This document shows, one piece after another, positions 1 through 7,818 of a stretch of 55,181 bases of DNA. Numbering within the stretch: position 1 is the first letter of the stretch; the number at the start of each line of letters is the position of its first letter. The DNA comes from Abiotrophia sp938010525 (GTDB lineage Bacteria > Bacillota > Bacilli > Lactobacillales > Aerococcaceae). Both the position numbers and the translations under genes were made by a program. The notes under the pieces were generated by a model that worked only from the letters and a program-made list of their open reading frames with translations, searched no databases and had not been told where the DNA came from. The stretch lies in assembly GCF_938010525.1 (NCBI RefSeq), contig NZ_CALLVK010000005.1, positions 1 to 55,181 on the forward strand, read 5' to 3'.

Positions 1-95
1 CGACTCAATCATACCGAAAATAAAAGAGCGAATGTTATCTGCAAAAAGAAAGCTTGGATTTTTTGCGATTTCAACAAAAAAAGCACTGTTTGTAC
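1..95. other. Unassigned sequence left of the IS remnant
   Basis: Both strands have an open frame through this short piece (minus strand reads ...EIAKNPSFLFADNIRS...), so it may be the edge of a gene cut by the window and by the insertion sequence next to it. It is too short to name, and I cannot tell which strand codes. Confidence 0.2.
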
Positions 96-320
96 TGACC
101 CCAAAAAGTTAGACAAATAATTTAAGTGAAGGATTTAGTTCTGTATTGCACAGGACTAAGCCCTTTTTAGTTTTACCTTAATTCGTTTGTTGTTGTAGTA
201 CTCATTGTAGTCAACAATAGCTTGTTCCAATTGGTTAAGTGATTTAAATGTTTTCTCATAACCATAAAACATCTCAGACTTAAGAATACCAAAGAAGGAT
301 TCCATCATACCGTTGTCTGG
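96..320 (-). pseudogene. IS3-family transposase orfB remnant (C-terminal end)
   Basis: The minus strand encodes the end of an IS3/IS150-type integrase-like transposase: DNGMMESFFGILKSEM, then a YNEYYNNKRIK segment. These are typical of the last DDE helix region and C-terminus. After KVKLK one extra A shifts the frame into an early TAG; removing it restores GLSPVQYRTKSFT and a TAA at 122-124. The start of the gene is missing at about 320, where unrelated sequence begins. The outer end carries TGACCCCAAAAAGTTAGAC (96 onward), like an IS3 terminal inverted repeat. It shares ACTGACCCC with the element at the right edge of the window. This is a dead, truncated copy. Confidence 0.8.
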
Positions 321-321
321 T

Positions 322-483
322 ATGATGATGAAAGAGTACGGAACAGCCGATAGTCCTCAAAAAATTGCTTTTATGAACATCACTTTGGGAAGTATCATTT
401 TCGGCGTACTCGTCATTCTTGGCACCTATATGATTGCAAAAGAAAGAAAAGCAAAGCGAAATATAACGTGTGAAAAGGAGTGA
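322..483 (+). pseudogene. C-terminal fragment of a membrane protein
   Basis: A 53-codon open frame begins exactly at the edge of the IS remnant. It encodes one hydrophobic segment (MNITLGSIIFGVLVILGTYM) followed by a basic tail (AKERKAKRN), as at the C-terminus of a transporter. There is no ribosome site before the ATGs at 322-328. A good hairpin terminator follows directly, so this is probably the tail of a once longer gene truncated by the insertion. The family cannot be determined. Confidence 0.45.
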
Positions 484-498
484 AAACTCCTTTTCTTT
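473..498 (+). terminator. Intrinsic terminator after the membrane-protein fragment
   Basis: A 9-bp stem AAAAGGAGT / ACTCCTTTT with a GAAA loop is followed by TCTTTTT. It overlaps the stop codon of the fragment at 322-483. Confidence 0.75.
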
Positions 499-737
499 TT
501 GCGAACCAGACTGAAACTTCCAAATTGTCTATTTATTTTATTGACACTACGAGCAACAGCGTAATGCGTGACATGCTTCTTCTATATCAGAATTGGACTC
601 TTTCAGGCTGCTGTTCTAGCAAATAATCCTCTTAGCCTTAATCATAGAAATTCATTTTTGTTCATTTTTACATGACCCAGACTAGAAAATATTCAACACC
701 TGACTGGGATTTATTTTAATGGGTTTTAACCTTTCTT
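499..737. other. Gene-free stretch
   Basis: No credible reading frame, ribosome site or RNA structure is visible. It joins the IS-disrupted left edge to the terminator of the next leftward operon. Confidence 0.5.
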
Positions 738-785
738 GGTTAGATAAAAAAGAAGAACCATACAGTATAGAATCTGTATGGTTCT
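738..785 (-). terminator. Intrinsic terminator of the secreted-protein pair
   Basis: A 12-bp perfect stem AGAACCATACAG / CTGTATGGTTCT has an 8-nt loop and, on the minus strand, is followed by a T-rich tract (TCTTTTTT). It lies about 140 nt past the stop of the leftward gene at 926. Confidence 0.8.
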
Positions 786-925
786 TTGCCCTACTTTTGG
801 CCCATTTTGAAATAATTATATTTAATAACGCTCCAAGCATCTTCTAGAAATCACTTATATTTCCACATTTTTGATTATTTTCAATATGAAAAATTCTTAC
901 AGATTCATGCAGGGGGCTAGATGGC

Positions 926-1807
926 TTAAGGTCTTGGACTTTGAACCGGTTCGTTGTATTGGTCAAAGGTGATTTTACCTTGAATACGGTAGGTGCCTGC
1001 TAAATAGTTCAAGTGACGTGTTTTGCCCTCTTCAACAGTAAAGACCATATCCACTTCAAGGCTCTGAAGTCGGAAGTCCTTATCTACTTGGTAATTAAAC
1101 TTAGGCTTGCTGGCAAAGAAAGCCGCGAAAGCATCCTCGTTAAAGATGTAGCGGATCAGTTCCGTGCTAATCTCTTTAGCGTCGGTTGGGTGGTCCGATT
1201 GATAAGCCCCATAAACCGCAGCTGCACTTAATAGATTCCACACAGCTTCGTGGTCGCGGTAAACCTTCTTCCCGTCTACATCCTCTCTCAGACGCAACTC
1301 GTAGCCATTCTCTAGCTCCTTAATCTCGTAAATCTCTGAGTAAAAGGCGATTTCTTCAGGCGTATAGAATTGATCCAAGCTACGTAATTGCTTAAGTGAG
1401 TCTTGAAATTCCTGAACTTCAGTCTTGATATCTAGACTTCTGACCTCTTCTGCATGGTTCTCCTTGCCATGAAGCTGCCCGTCTTTGACAGAGGCAATTA
1501 AGTGGTAGCCGCCCAAGAAGCTACCAATATCAAAGGAGCCAAATCCGGACGCTTGGTCCAAATCTACATTTGCTTCAAAATGGCCTCCTATGAGGATATC
1601 TTCCTCCTGGCTTGGGAGCGTATTGCTTATCTTCCACTCACCCTTAGTATGTACCGTCTGGGTGTTGACCATCTTCTTGACCGTCTCATTCAGTAATTGG
1701 TCCACGGACGGAGCTTGCGCACTAACGCTTGCTGGCGCCACCCCACCAGCCCCAGCCAAAAGGCCGCCAGCCATGGCCAGAAGGCTTATTTTTTTAAACC
1801 ATTTCAT
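926..1807 (-). CDS. Secreted protein, paralogue 1 (LppX/DUF6612-like architecture)
   Basis: A 293-residue protein with a Sec signal peptide: basic MKWFKK, a hydrophobic stretch to about residue 23, and a likely cut after SVSA (about residue 30). There is no lipobox cysteine, so it is probably released or loosely wall-bound. The mature part has alternating beta-strand patterns and the ending VDKDFRLQSLEVDM...TFDQY. The next gene upstream (1829-2683) is clearly a paralogue with the same order of motifs (YRD..., NEDAFAAF, KPK, DKDFR). It resembles secreted DUF6612/LppX-type proteins of Firmicutes, but I cannot confirm the family. The pair is separated by 21 nt and is probably one operon. Function unknown. 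Confidence 0.75.
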   Translation of the reverse strand: MKWFKKISLLAMAGGLLAGAGGVAPASVSAQAPSVDQLLNETVKKMVNTQTVHTKGEWKISNTLPSQEEDILIGGHFEANVDLDQASGFGSFDIGSFLGGYHLIASVKDGQLHGKENHAEEVRSLDIKTEVQEFQDSLKQLRSLDQFYTPEEIAFYSEIYEIKELENGYELRLREDVDGKKVYRDHEAVWNLLSAAAVYGAYQSDHPTDAKEISTELIRYIFNEDAFAAFFASKPKFNYQVDKDFRLQSLEVDMVFTVEEGKTRHLNYLAGTYRIQGKITFDQYNEPVQSPRP

Positions 1808-1828
1808 CCACTTTCCTCCTCAACTACC

Positions 1829-2683
1829 CTAAGGCTTTTCTACTGACACCGCTTGGTCATATTGATCCAAGTCCGCTTCCAACTTGACATGGAAGATTCC
1901 TGTTAAGCCAGAGAATAGTTCCATCCCCTGGTCAATACTAAACTGAAAATCAATCGTAACATGGGTTACACGGAAATCCTTGTCGGTCTGCACCAGAATC
2001 TTTGGCTTACGAGCCATGAAAGCACCAAAGGCCTCTTCATTTAAGACATAGTCAATAAAGCTCGCAAAATCGCCATAGATGGTAGGGTTACTAGTCTCCA
2101 GCAGCACTTGGTGCAAGGCCTCTTGCTTGACCTGGTCCCATAACTGCTGATAGTCACGATAGAGCTGCTTGCCATCAATAGCTTCTGATAATTGCAAGAG
2201 GTAACCCTGATCTTCTTGGACACTCTTGAAATACTTCGCTAGCTCCCCCTTGTATTGAGGACTATTCCAAGTCTCCACCTGACGCAAATTCTCCAAGTCT
2301 GACTTCCAACTTGGCACTTGAGACTGGAGGTCAATTGGATCCAAATCCTTACCGTCCGCCTTACCATACAAGTAGCCATCTACTAAGGCTAACTTGATTT
2401 TGTTTATCCCGGCAAACTGATCCACTTCAGCCTTGCCCGTCATTTTATCTAAGTCAAGGCTTGCATCTACCTCGCTTTTTAGCACGGTCTGTGTATGATT
2501 CTCTTCAAGATCACTGTGGGTCATGGAAACTTTGATCTTAGTGTGGACGCTTTTGCTTTGGAGGCTAGTCTTAATGACCCGGTTTATCAGCTCGTCTTGA
2601 GCCTGCACACCCGGCGCGCCAACCCCCAACAAAATAGTCGCAGTCAGGCTTAAGAGCCCTAGTTTCTTCCATCCTTTAATCAT
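1829..2683 (-). CDS. Secreted protein, paralogue 2 (LppX/DUF6612-like architecture)
   Basis: 284 residues with a signal peptide ending near GVQA (about residue 28) and no lipobox. It aligns by eye with the downstream protein: VHTKIKVSMTHS against VHTKGEWKISN, YRDYQQLWDQV against YRDHEAVWNLL, NEEAFGAFMARKPK against NEDAFAAFFASKPK, and TDKDFRVTHVTIDF against VDKDFRLQSLEVDM. The pair therefore arose by tandem duplication. No catalytic motif is visible. A role in binding a lipid or surface ligand would fit the LppX-like fold but is only inference. Confidence 0.72.
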   Translation of the reverse strand: MIKGWKKLGLLSLTATILLGVGAPGVQAQDELINRVIKTSLQSKSVHTKIKVSMTHSDLEENHTQTVLKSEVDASLDLDKMTGKAEVDQFAGINKIKLALVDGYLYGKADGKDLDPIDLQSQVPSWKSDLENLRQVETWNSPQYKGELAKYFKSVQEDQGYLLQLSEAIDGKQLYRDYQQLWDQVKQEALHQVLLETSNPTIYGDFASFIDYVLNEEAFGAFMARKPKILVQTDKDFRVTHVTIDFQFSIDQGMELFSGLTGIFHVKLEADLDQYDQAVSVEKP

Positions 2684-2699
2684 GATTTATATCTCCCTT

Positions 2700-3080
2700 C
2701 TAGTCTTTCGGTTCTAATTCAATGCCCTTGGCTCGCAAGTTAGCTAAGCACTCAGCCAGATAAGCCGCGTCATGCTCCGCATAAATAGGAGAGCCCAGTG
2801 GCTGAGATTGGATTTGGCTAGCTTGGTAAGCTGGCATAACTTTGCCACGATAGTTGGGCTCCCACCACTGGTCGTCCGGCCGATAGCCCCGGCGGACCAT
2901 TTCCTCCATAATCAGGCGGTGGTAGGCGTAAAGCTTGTAGGGCGAATGTTCAAAGACATAGTTAACCACACTGTGGGGCTTGCCCCAACCCTTGCCCCGC
3001 AAGGCCGCACACTCCCGATGCTGTCCTAGCAGCTGTTGTCTTGGCAACTTGTCAATCAAGGCTTGATGCCATAATCTCAT
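2700..3080 (-). CDS. TIGR02328-type / pyrimidine-dimer glycosylase-like small protein
   Basis: The start at 3080 (MRLWHQALI) is chosen over an upstream Met because AAGGAGGG lies just before it. The 126-residue product matches the small TIGR02328-type family related to the T4 endonuclease V fold (Pyr_excise): an N-terminal MRLWHQALIDKLP, then LLGQHRECAALRGKGWGK, then HSVVNYVFEHSPYKLYAYH. Proteins of this type are presumed DNA repair glycosylase relatives, but activity is not established for this branch. It lies 16 nt upstream of the secreted pair and may share their transcript. Confidence 0.7.
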   Translation of the reverse strand: MRLWHQALIDKLPRQQLLGQHRECAALRGKGWGKPHSVVNYVFEHSPYKLYAYHRLIMEEMVRRGYRPDDQWWEPNYRGKVMPAYQASQIQSQPLGSPIYAEHDAAYLAECLANLRAKGIELEPKD

Positions 3081-3141
3081 GTGACGCCCTCCTTCTTGCT
3101 TTCCCTTACTATAGCACATTCTGAGCCTAAGGAAAAGCTTA

Positions 3142-3179
3142 CAAAAAAACGACTGCCCCACACGCAGCGTGAGCCAGTC
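3142..3179 (-). terminator. Intrinsic terminator after the P-type ATPase
   Basis: On the minus strand an imperfect stem opening GACTGGCTCAC and closing GGGGCAGTC is followed by GTTTTTTTG, 37 nt beyond the ATPase stop. Confidence 0.65.
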
Positions 3180-3215
3180 ATCTGAAAAGCACCTCCAAGT
3201 GGCGCAGCCTCTTAC

Positions 3216-5120
3216 CTATTGGGCTACTTGTGCCGCTTGGACTGACTTAAGGTCTGATGGGTTATGCCGAAAACCTAAGAGACGTAAGCCGTTGAGAATA
3301 ACTAAAATCGTAGAACCTTCGTGGCCCACCACACCCAGCGGTAGACTGACCACTTGGAAGACGTTGGCTGCAATCAGGCAGACTATCACGGCCAAGGCAA
3401 AGATAATATTTTGCATAATAATGGTCTTCATGCGACGAGAGAGGCGGATGGCCTGAGGCACCCGAGTCAAGTCATCCATAATGACGCAGTCCGCTGTTTC
3501 CATGGCAATGTCAGTCCCTGAACCAATGGCAAAGCTAACATCAGCCTGAGCCAAGGCAGGCGCATCATTGATGCCGTCCCCCACCATGGCCACACAATAG
3601 CCTTGGGCCTTGTAGTCGGCCACCAAACGGGCCTTGTCATCCGGCAGACAGTTAGCCTGCACTTGGTCAATGCCCAAGTCATTAGCAATGGTTTGGGCCG
3701 CTGCCTGGTGGTCCCCAGTCATCATGACCACTTGGACTCCTAATTGATGCAGTAACTCCACTGTGGCCTTACTCTCTGCCTTAACCCGGTCAAAGAGCGC
3801 ATACCAAGCCACTAATTCTTGGTCACGAGACACCAAGACCAGGGTCTTGCCGGCTGCTTCTTGCTTGGCTAGGACTTGTTCTAAGTCAGCAGGTACTTGC
3901 CCCACTACTTCTAAGACGAAATCAGCCTTACCAATCCGCCAGTCATGCCCTTGATAGGCACAAGTAAAACCACGCCCGGTCACGTCCTCAAGCTGATCCA
4001 AATTCACCGCTTGATAGTCGCCCACATAGTTCAAGATGGCTTGCGCCACAGGATGGGTAGAGGTTGCTTCAGCCGTTGCCACCAAGGCATTCAAGTCAGT
4101 CGCCTCTTCTGCAAACCAGGCTTCTTCTACTTGGGGTTGACCTTGGGTCAAGGTCCCGGTCTTATCCATCACCACCAGGTTGACATCGCCAATCTGGTCC
4201 ATAATTTGACCGCCTTTGACCATAACACCCATACGCGCAGCCCGACTAATGGCCGCTAGGACAGCCGGTGTGGAGCTAGCCACCAAGGCACAAGGAGAAG
4301 CCACGGTCAAGAGAATCATGCCACGGTAGAAGCTATCCAACCAGGACCAGCCCAGCAAGAAGTGGACCGCCACGATAAAGGTCGGAACCAGGAAGAGCAC
4401 TGCCTTCACATAGCCATCTTCTAAGTTTTCAATCAGGCTAGACACCCGGCTCTTTTGGCCTTGGGCTTGTTTGACTAGGGCTACGATTTTAGCGAAGAGG
4501 GTATCCTCTTGGGCTACGGTGACTACCATGTCCAATTCCGCGCCCACATTGAGGGTCCCGCCTAATACTAGGTCGCCCGATGTCTTATCTGCTGGAATCG
4601 GCTCACCCGTCACCATGGCTTCATCTAAACTAGCCCAGTCGCTGATTAACTTGCCATCGATTGGCACTGCCTGGCCTTTTTTGACCCGCAGACGGTCGCC
4701 AATCATGAGCTCGCCGGTTTCTACTTCTTCCAACTGACCGTCGGATAGAATGCGCCAAGCCTTATCTGGCCGTAGGGCCATGAGGGCTGTAATGGCATCC
4801 TGGCTCTTCTTCATAGCTAATTCTTCCAAAGTCCCAGACAGGGCAAAGATGAAAATCAGCAAGGCCCCTTCTAACCAGTAACCAATAATGCCTGCACCCA
4901 AGGCAGCCAGGACCATGAGGACATCGACATTAAGGTGATGCTCCTCCACTAACTCCTTCCAACCTTCCAGGGCTGGCTCATAGCCTCCAATCAAGAAAGC
5001 CAGAATAAAACTTGCCTGTCCCCAGACAGGTTGACTTTCTAAAAAGACTAGTCCCAATAGGATAAAGCCTAGGCAGAGCACGGTCTCAATAATTCGTTTG
5101 TTGTATCTTAAACACTTCAT
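3216..5120 (-). CDS. P1B-4-type heavy-metal transporting ATPase
   Basis: 634 residues with all P-type ATPase landmarks: TGEP (171-174), SPC in the ion-binding helix (275-277), the phosphorylation site DKTGTLT (Asp319), GDGINDAPAL, and HEGST in a late membrane helix. SPC together with an HEGS/T-type motif marks the P1B-4 subgroup (CoaT, CtpD, PfeT/ZosA), whose members export Fe2+ or Co2+ rather than Cu+. There is no N-terminal CxxC metal-binding domain, as usual for this subgroup. It has its own consensus promoter and a PerR-like site in the leader, which fits an Fe(II) efflux pump used under peroxide or iron stress. The exact metal is inferred. Confidence 0.88.
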   Translation of the reverse strand: MKCLRYNKRIIETVLCLGFILLGLVFLESQPVWGQASFILAFLIGGYEPALEGWKELVEEHHLNVDVLMVLAALGAGIIGYWLEGALLIFIFALSGTLEELAMKKSQDAITALMALRPDKAWRILSDGQLEEVETGELMIGDRLRVKKGQAVPIDGKLISDWASLDEAMVTGEPIPADKTSGDLVLGGTLNVGAELDMVVTVAQEDTLFAKIVALVKQAQGQKSRVSSLIENLEDGYVKAVLFLVPTFIVAVHFLLGWSWLDSFYRGMILLTVASPCALVASSTPAVLAAISRAARMGVMVKGGQIMDQIGDVNLVVMDKTGTLTQGQPQVEEAWFAEEATDLNALVATAEATSTHPVAQAILNYVGDYQAVNLDQLEDVTGRGFTCAYQGHDWRIGKADFVLEVVGQVPADLEQVLAKQEAAGKTLVLVSRDQELVAWYALFDRVKAESKATVELLHQLGVQVVMMTGDHQAAAQTIANDLGIDQVQANCLPDDKARLVADYKAQGYCVAMVGDGINDAPALAQADVSFAIGSGTDIAMETADCVIMDDLTRVPQAIRLSRRMKTIIMQNIIFALAVIVCLIAANVFQVVSLPLGVVGHEGSTILVILNGLRLLGFRHNPSDLKSVQAAQVAQ

Positions 5121-5135
5121 GATCTCACCTCTTAT

Positions 5136-5150
5136 TTATAATCAATTTAC
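5136..5150 (-). promoter_or_regulatory. Possible PerR/Fur-type operator
   Basis: TTATAATCAATTTAC matches the PerR box TTATAATnATTATAA at 12 of 15 positions. It lies between the -10 box and the ribosome site of the ATPase gene. The ATPase subgroup is known to be PerR- or Fur-controlled in Bacillus. The match is imperfect, so this is a candidate only. Confidence 0.4.
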
Positions 5151-5161
5151 TTTACACTCTT

Positions 5162-5190
5162 ATTATAGCTTCTCTAATTTAGAATGTCAA
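5162..5190 (-). promoter_or_regulatory. Consensus sigma-A promoter of the metal ATPase
   Basis: On the minus strand TTGACA (5185-5190), a 17-nt spacer and TATAAT (5162-5167) match the consensus perfectly. The gene starts about 40 nt downstream. Confidence 0.85.
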
Positions 5191-5250
5191 TAATATTTAT
5201 CGTCAAGATTGTATTATTTAATGATACTGATTATAGATAGTAGAGCTAGT

Positions 5251-5279
5251 AAAAAGGCCGGGAATCCCTTCCCGACCTT
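5251..5279 (-). terminator. Intrinsic terminator after the GNAT gene
   Basis: A stem AAGGCCGGGAA / TTCCCGACCTT (one mismatch) with a short loop is followed by TTTTT on the minus strand, just past the stop at 5287. Confidence 0.75.
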
Positions 5280-5286
5280 AGCTTGC

Positions 5287-5715
5287 TTATTTAAGTCGAT
5301 AAATCATATAGTAGACCCCGACCCCTGGCATTGGGACATCTTCCAAGAAGCCATAGACCTCAAAGCCATGTTTGAGATAGAAGTCTTTGGCCTGATAGGT
5401 CCGCGTAGTTAGGAGGATGCTGGTCACCCCTATTTGACGGGCATAGCTCTTGGCATAGTCTATAAACTGGCTGCCCAGGCGCTGCCCTTGATAGTCCGGG
5501 TCGATAGCCAAGTTCTCGATTTTCATGGCCTGATAACGAATCTTGCCATTCATGGCAGCTACCAAGCGCTCCCCGTCTTTCATCTGCCAGATGAAGGACT
5601 GGTCCAAGCCCTCAGGCTTAGGCTGATTGAAGTGGGTCTCATAGCCGTGAGTGAAGACTCTCTCATAGAAATCTTCCGGCATGAGCTCTGTGATTTCCAC
5701 AGGATAGTGTGTCAT
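5287..5715 (-). CDS. GNAT-family N-acetyltransferase
   Basis: 142 residues with the GNAT acetyl-CoA core: a beta-4 strand ...NLAIDPDYQGQRLGSQFIDY, where Q-x-x-G-x-G/S is the pyrophosphate-binding turn, followed by a QIGVTSILLTTR strand and a FYLKHGFEVYG C-terminal signature. The acceptor substrate cannot be read from sequence. It lies 14 nt downstream of exoA and is probably co-transcribed with it. Confidence 0.8.
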   Translation of the reverse strand: MTHYPVEITELMPEDFYERVFTHGYETHFNQPKPEGLDQSFIWQMKDGERLVAAMNGKIRYQAMKIENLAIDPDYQGQRLGSQFIDYAKSYARQIGVTSILLTTRTYQAKDFYLKHGFEVYGFLEDVPMPGVGVYYMIYRLK

Positions 5716-5729
5716 AGGTCTGCCTCCTC

Positions 5730-6557
5730 TTATAAGTTAATTTCTAACAAAATCGGTGTATGGTCTTGGCGCGCCCCTGAATCCAGCATCTCGGACTTGG
5801 TTACCTTATCTGCAATGCGATCAGATACCAACCAGTAGTCAATGCGCCAGCCTGTATTGTTAATCTTGCTGGTCCGGCTACGCTGCGCCCACCAGGTATA
5901 TTGATGCGGCACGTCCCCATGTAGGTGGCGGAAGCTATCGGTAAAGCCCCGACTGAGCAAATGAGTAAAGCCCGCTCGTTCTTCATCAGTAAAGCCCGCA
6001 GATTGGCGGTTAGCTCCTGGGTTGGCCAGGTCGATTTCCTGGTGGGCAACGTTGAAGTCCCCGGTCGCCAAGACTGGCTTCTTAGCATCCAGGCTGACCA
6101 GGTAGTCGGCGTATTTAGCATCCCAGACCTGACGTTCAGCCAGACGTTTGAGGCCATCCCCCGCATTAGGCGTGTAAACCTGGGTCACATAGCAGTCGTC
6201 AAATTCTAGGGTAATAATCCGGCCTTCTAAGTCCATGGTCGACGGCGCCCCGATTTCAGGGAAGGTCACCTTAGGCTTCAAGCTATCCCGATAGAGGAAG
6301 AGAGTCCCAGCATATCCCTTGCGGGCTGGCTCCTGAGAGGACCGCCAAGTGTGGGCATAACCCGGGAAGTATTCTGCCAAGATTTCTTCATGCTTCTTGG
6401 TTGGACCTGTTGGCGATAATTTGGTTTCTTGAATGGCAATAATGTCTGCCCCTGCTTGTGCTAGCTGGTCTAGGACGGCCTTGGAGAGTTGGGCCCGAGC
6501 CGAGTCGCTAGTTAGGGCCGCATTGAGTGAATCGATGTTCCATGAGATCAGTTTCAT
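5730..6557 (-). CDS. exoA: Exodeoxyribonuclease III / AP endonuclease
   Basis: 275 residues of the endonuclease/exonuclease/phosphatase fold, the usual length for the ExoA/XthA family. Visible active-site motifs in order are SWNID (Asn7), IQETK (Glu44), TGDFN, WRIDYWLVS and the C-terminal QDHTPIL. The enzyme cuts DNA 5' to abasic sites and has 3'-exonuclease activity in base excision repair. The start has a standard ATG and no better alternative. The GNAT gene follows closely. Confidence 0.92.
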   Translation of the reverse strand: MKLISWNIDSLNAALTSDSARAQLSKAVLDQLAQAGADIIAIQETKLSPTGPTKKHEEILAEYFPGYAHTWRSSQEPARKGYAGTLFLYRDSLKPKVTFPEIGAPSTMDLEGRIITLEFDDCYVTQVYTPNAGDGLKRLAERQVWDAKYADYLVSLDAKKPVLATGDFNVAHQEIDLANPGANRQSAGFTDEERAGFTHLLSRGFTDSFRHLHGDVPHQYTWWAQRSRTSKINNTGWRIDYWLVSDRIADKVTKSEMLDSGARQDHTPILLEINL

Positions 6558-6628
6558 TCTATCTTCCTTCGTTGTGTAAATTCTTTGTACTTCTATATTA
6601 TAGCAGATTGACTGGCAGAAAACAGGGT

Positions 6629-7801
6629 CTAGGCTTGCCGCTCAGACATCAAAGCTTCAATTTTGGCAACAATGGCTTGGTTGCCACCCGCTTGGACTGA
6701 TAAGTCAGCAAAGTATCTGGCTTGGTCAGCGTAGTGTGGATTGCTGAGCACTTCCTCCACCGCTTCTTGTAAATGAGACGAGTCAATAGATCGAATGGCG
6801 AGTTCCTGCCCTAGGCCACAAGCCTGCACCTGTTTGGCCACAGTAGGTTGGTCATTACCAATCGGCAGTACTATCATGGGAACTCCAAAATAAATGGCCT
6901 CATTAACGCTATTCATGCCGCCATGTGTAATGAATAAGTCAGCCTTCTGCAGGACTTCTAGTTGTGGAACTCGCTCATAGATATGAATATTATCAGGCAA
7001 GGAACCATATTGAGCGAGATTCTGCCCCTGACCAATCGATAGGATGAGGGTGACATTTTGATTGGCAAAGGTCTCGACGCAGAGTTTGAAGAAGCGTCTG
7101 CCCGCCCGGCTAGTGTTAAGCAAGGTCCCAAGTGACACATAAATTAGCTTGCCCTTAATATCAGGCAAGGTGAAATCATCCTGTTTGCTTGCTTGAGGAA
7201 TCGACGCGCCAACAAAGTCAAACAGTTCCGGCGCGAATTGATCGGAATAGAGCTGAAATTCTCTTGGCGTATAAACGAAATTATACTTGGGCTGATTATG
7301 ACAGAGCTCGGCTACAATATCCCCTCGGCTAATCATTTGCTTCTTCTGCAATCTACGACCGATAAAACGGCAAAGCCAAGGAAACTGGAAGGCTTTGGTC
7401 ATGTACCAACCACCTGAATGAGCAAAATCACTGAGTACCGCTTCATTCAAAGCGAAGGTAGAAAAGAGACGGAAGGCAGGAATCCCTAGTTGGTCAGCAG
7501 CTTGCTTACCTTGCAGAAAAAGCATTTCATAAATCAACGCATCATAATCAACCCCCACTCTGATTAGAGTTTGATAGGCCTGATTCCAGGCTTGAACCTC
7601 AGAACCCAACCATTTTCCTTTTGTTGTCACCGGGTCATAGGGGATAAAATCTGCGCCTGTCGCTAGAATTTTATGGCGCCATTCTTCTGCATGTATATAC
7701 CCAACCCTATGGCCAGCCTTGACCAATTGCCGAGCAAGCTCTAGCGTTGGATTAGTATGCCCCGAAAAAGGCAGATTAACCATTAAAAGTTTCATCATCA
7801 T
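6629..7801 (-). CDS. MGT-type (GT1) glycosyltransferase, copy 1
   Basis: About 390 residues with the GT-B fold of macrolide-glycosyltransferase-like enzymes. The N-terminus has the acceptor-domain motif LPFSGHTNPTLEL, and the C-terminal half has the nucleotide-sugar motif ITHGGMNSVNEAIYFGVP followed by DQP. Such enzymes use UDP-sugars to glucosylate small molecules, including antibiotics and flavonoids; the substrate here is unknown. Three ATGs occur in a row. The AGAGG ribosome site sits too close to the first, so the second or third (7798 or 7795) is likely used. A second member of the family is at 45168-46439. Confidence 0.85.
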   Translation of the reverse strand: MMMKLLMVNLPFSGHTNPTLELARQLVKAGHRVGYIHAEEWRHKILATGADFIPYDPVTTKGKWLGSEVQAWNQAYQTLIRVGVDYDALIYEMLFLQGKQAADQLGIPAFRLFSTFALNEAVLSDFAHSGGWYMTKAFQFPWLCRFIGRRLQKKQMISRGDIVAELCHNQPKYNFVYTPREFQLYSDQFAPELFDFVGASIPQASKQDDFTLPDIKGKLIYVSLGTLLNTSRAGRRFFKLCVETFANQNVTLILSIGQGQNLAQYGSLPDNIHIYERVPQLEVLQKADLFITHGGMNSVNEAIYFGVPMIVLPIGNDQPTVAKQVQACGLGQELAIRSIDSSHLQEAVEEVLSNPHYADQARYFADLSVQAGGNQAIVAKIEALMSERQA

Positions 7802-7818
7802 TCGCCTCTCAATCAGTA

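Noticed and set aside
5287..5412. Plus-strand frame over the GNAT 3' end
   Set aside because: It is an antisense shadow with no ribosome site.
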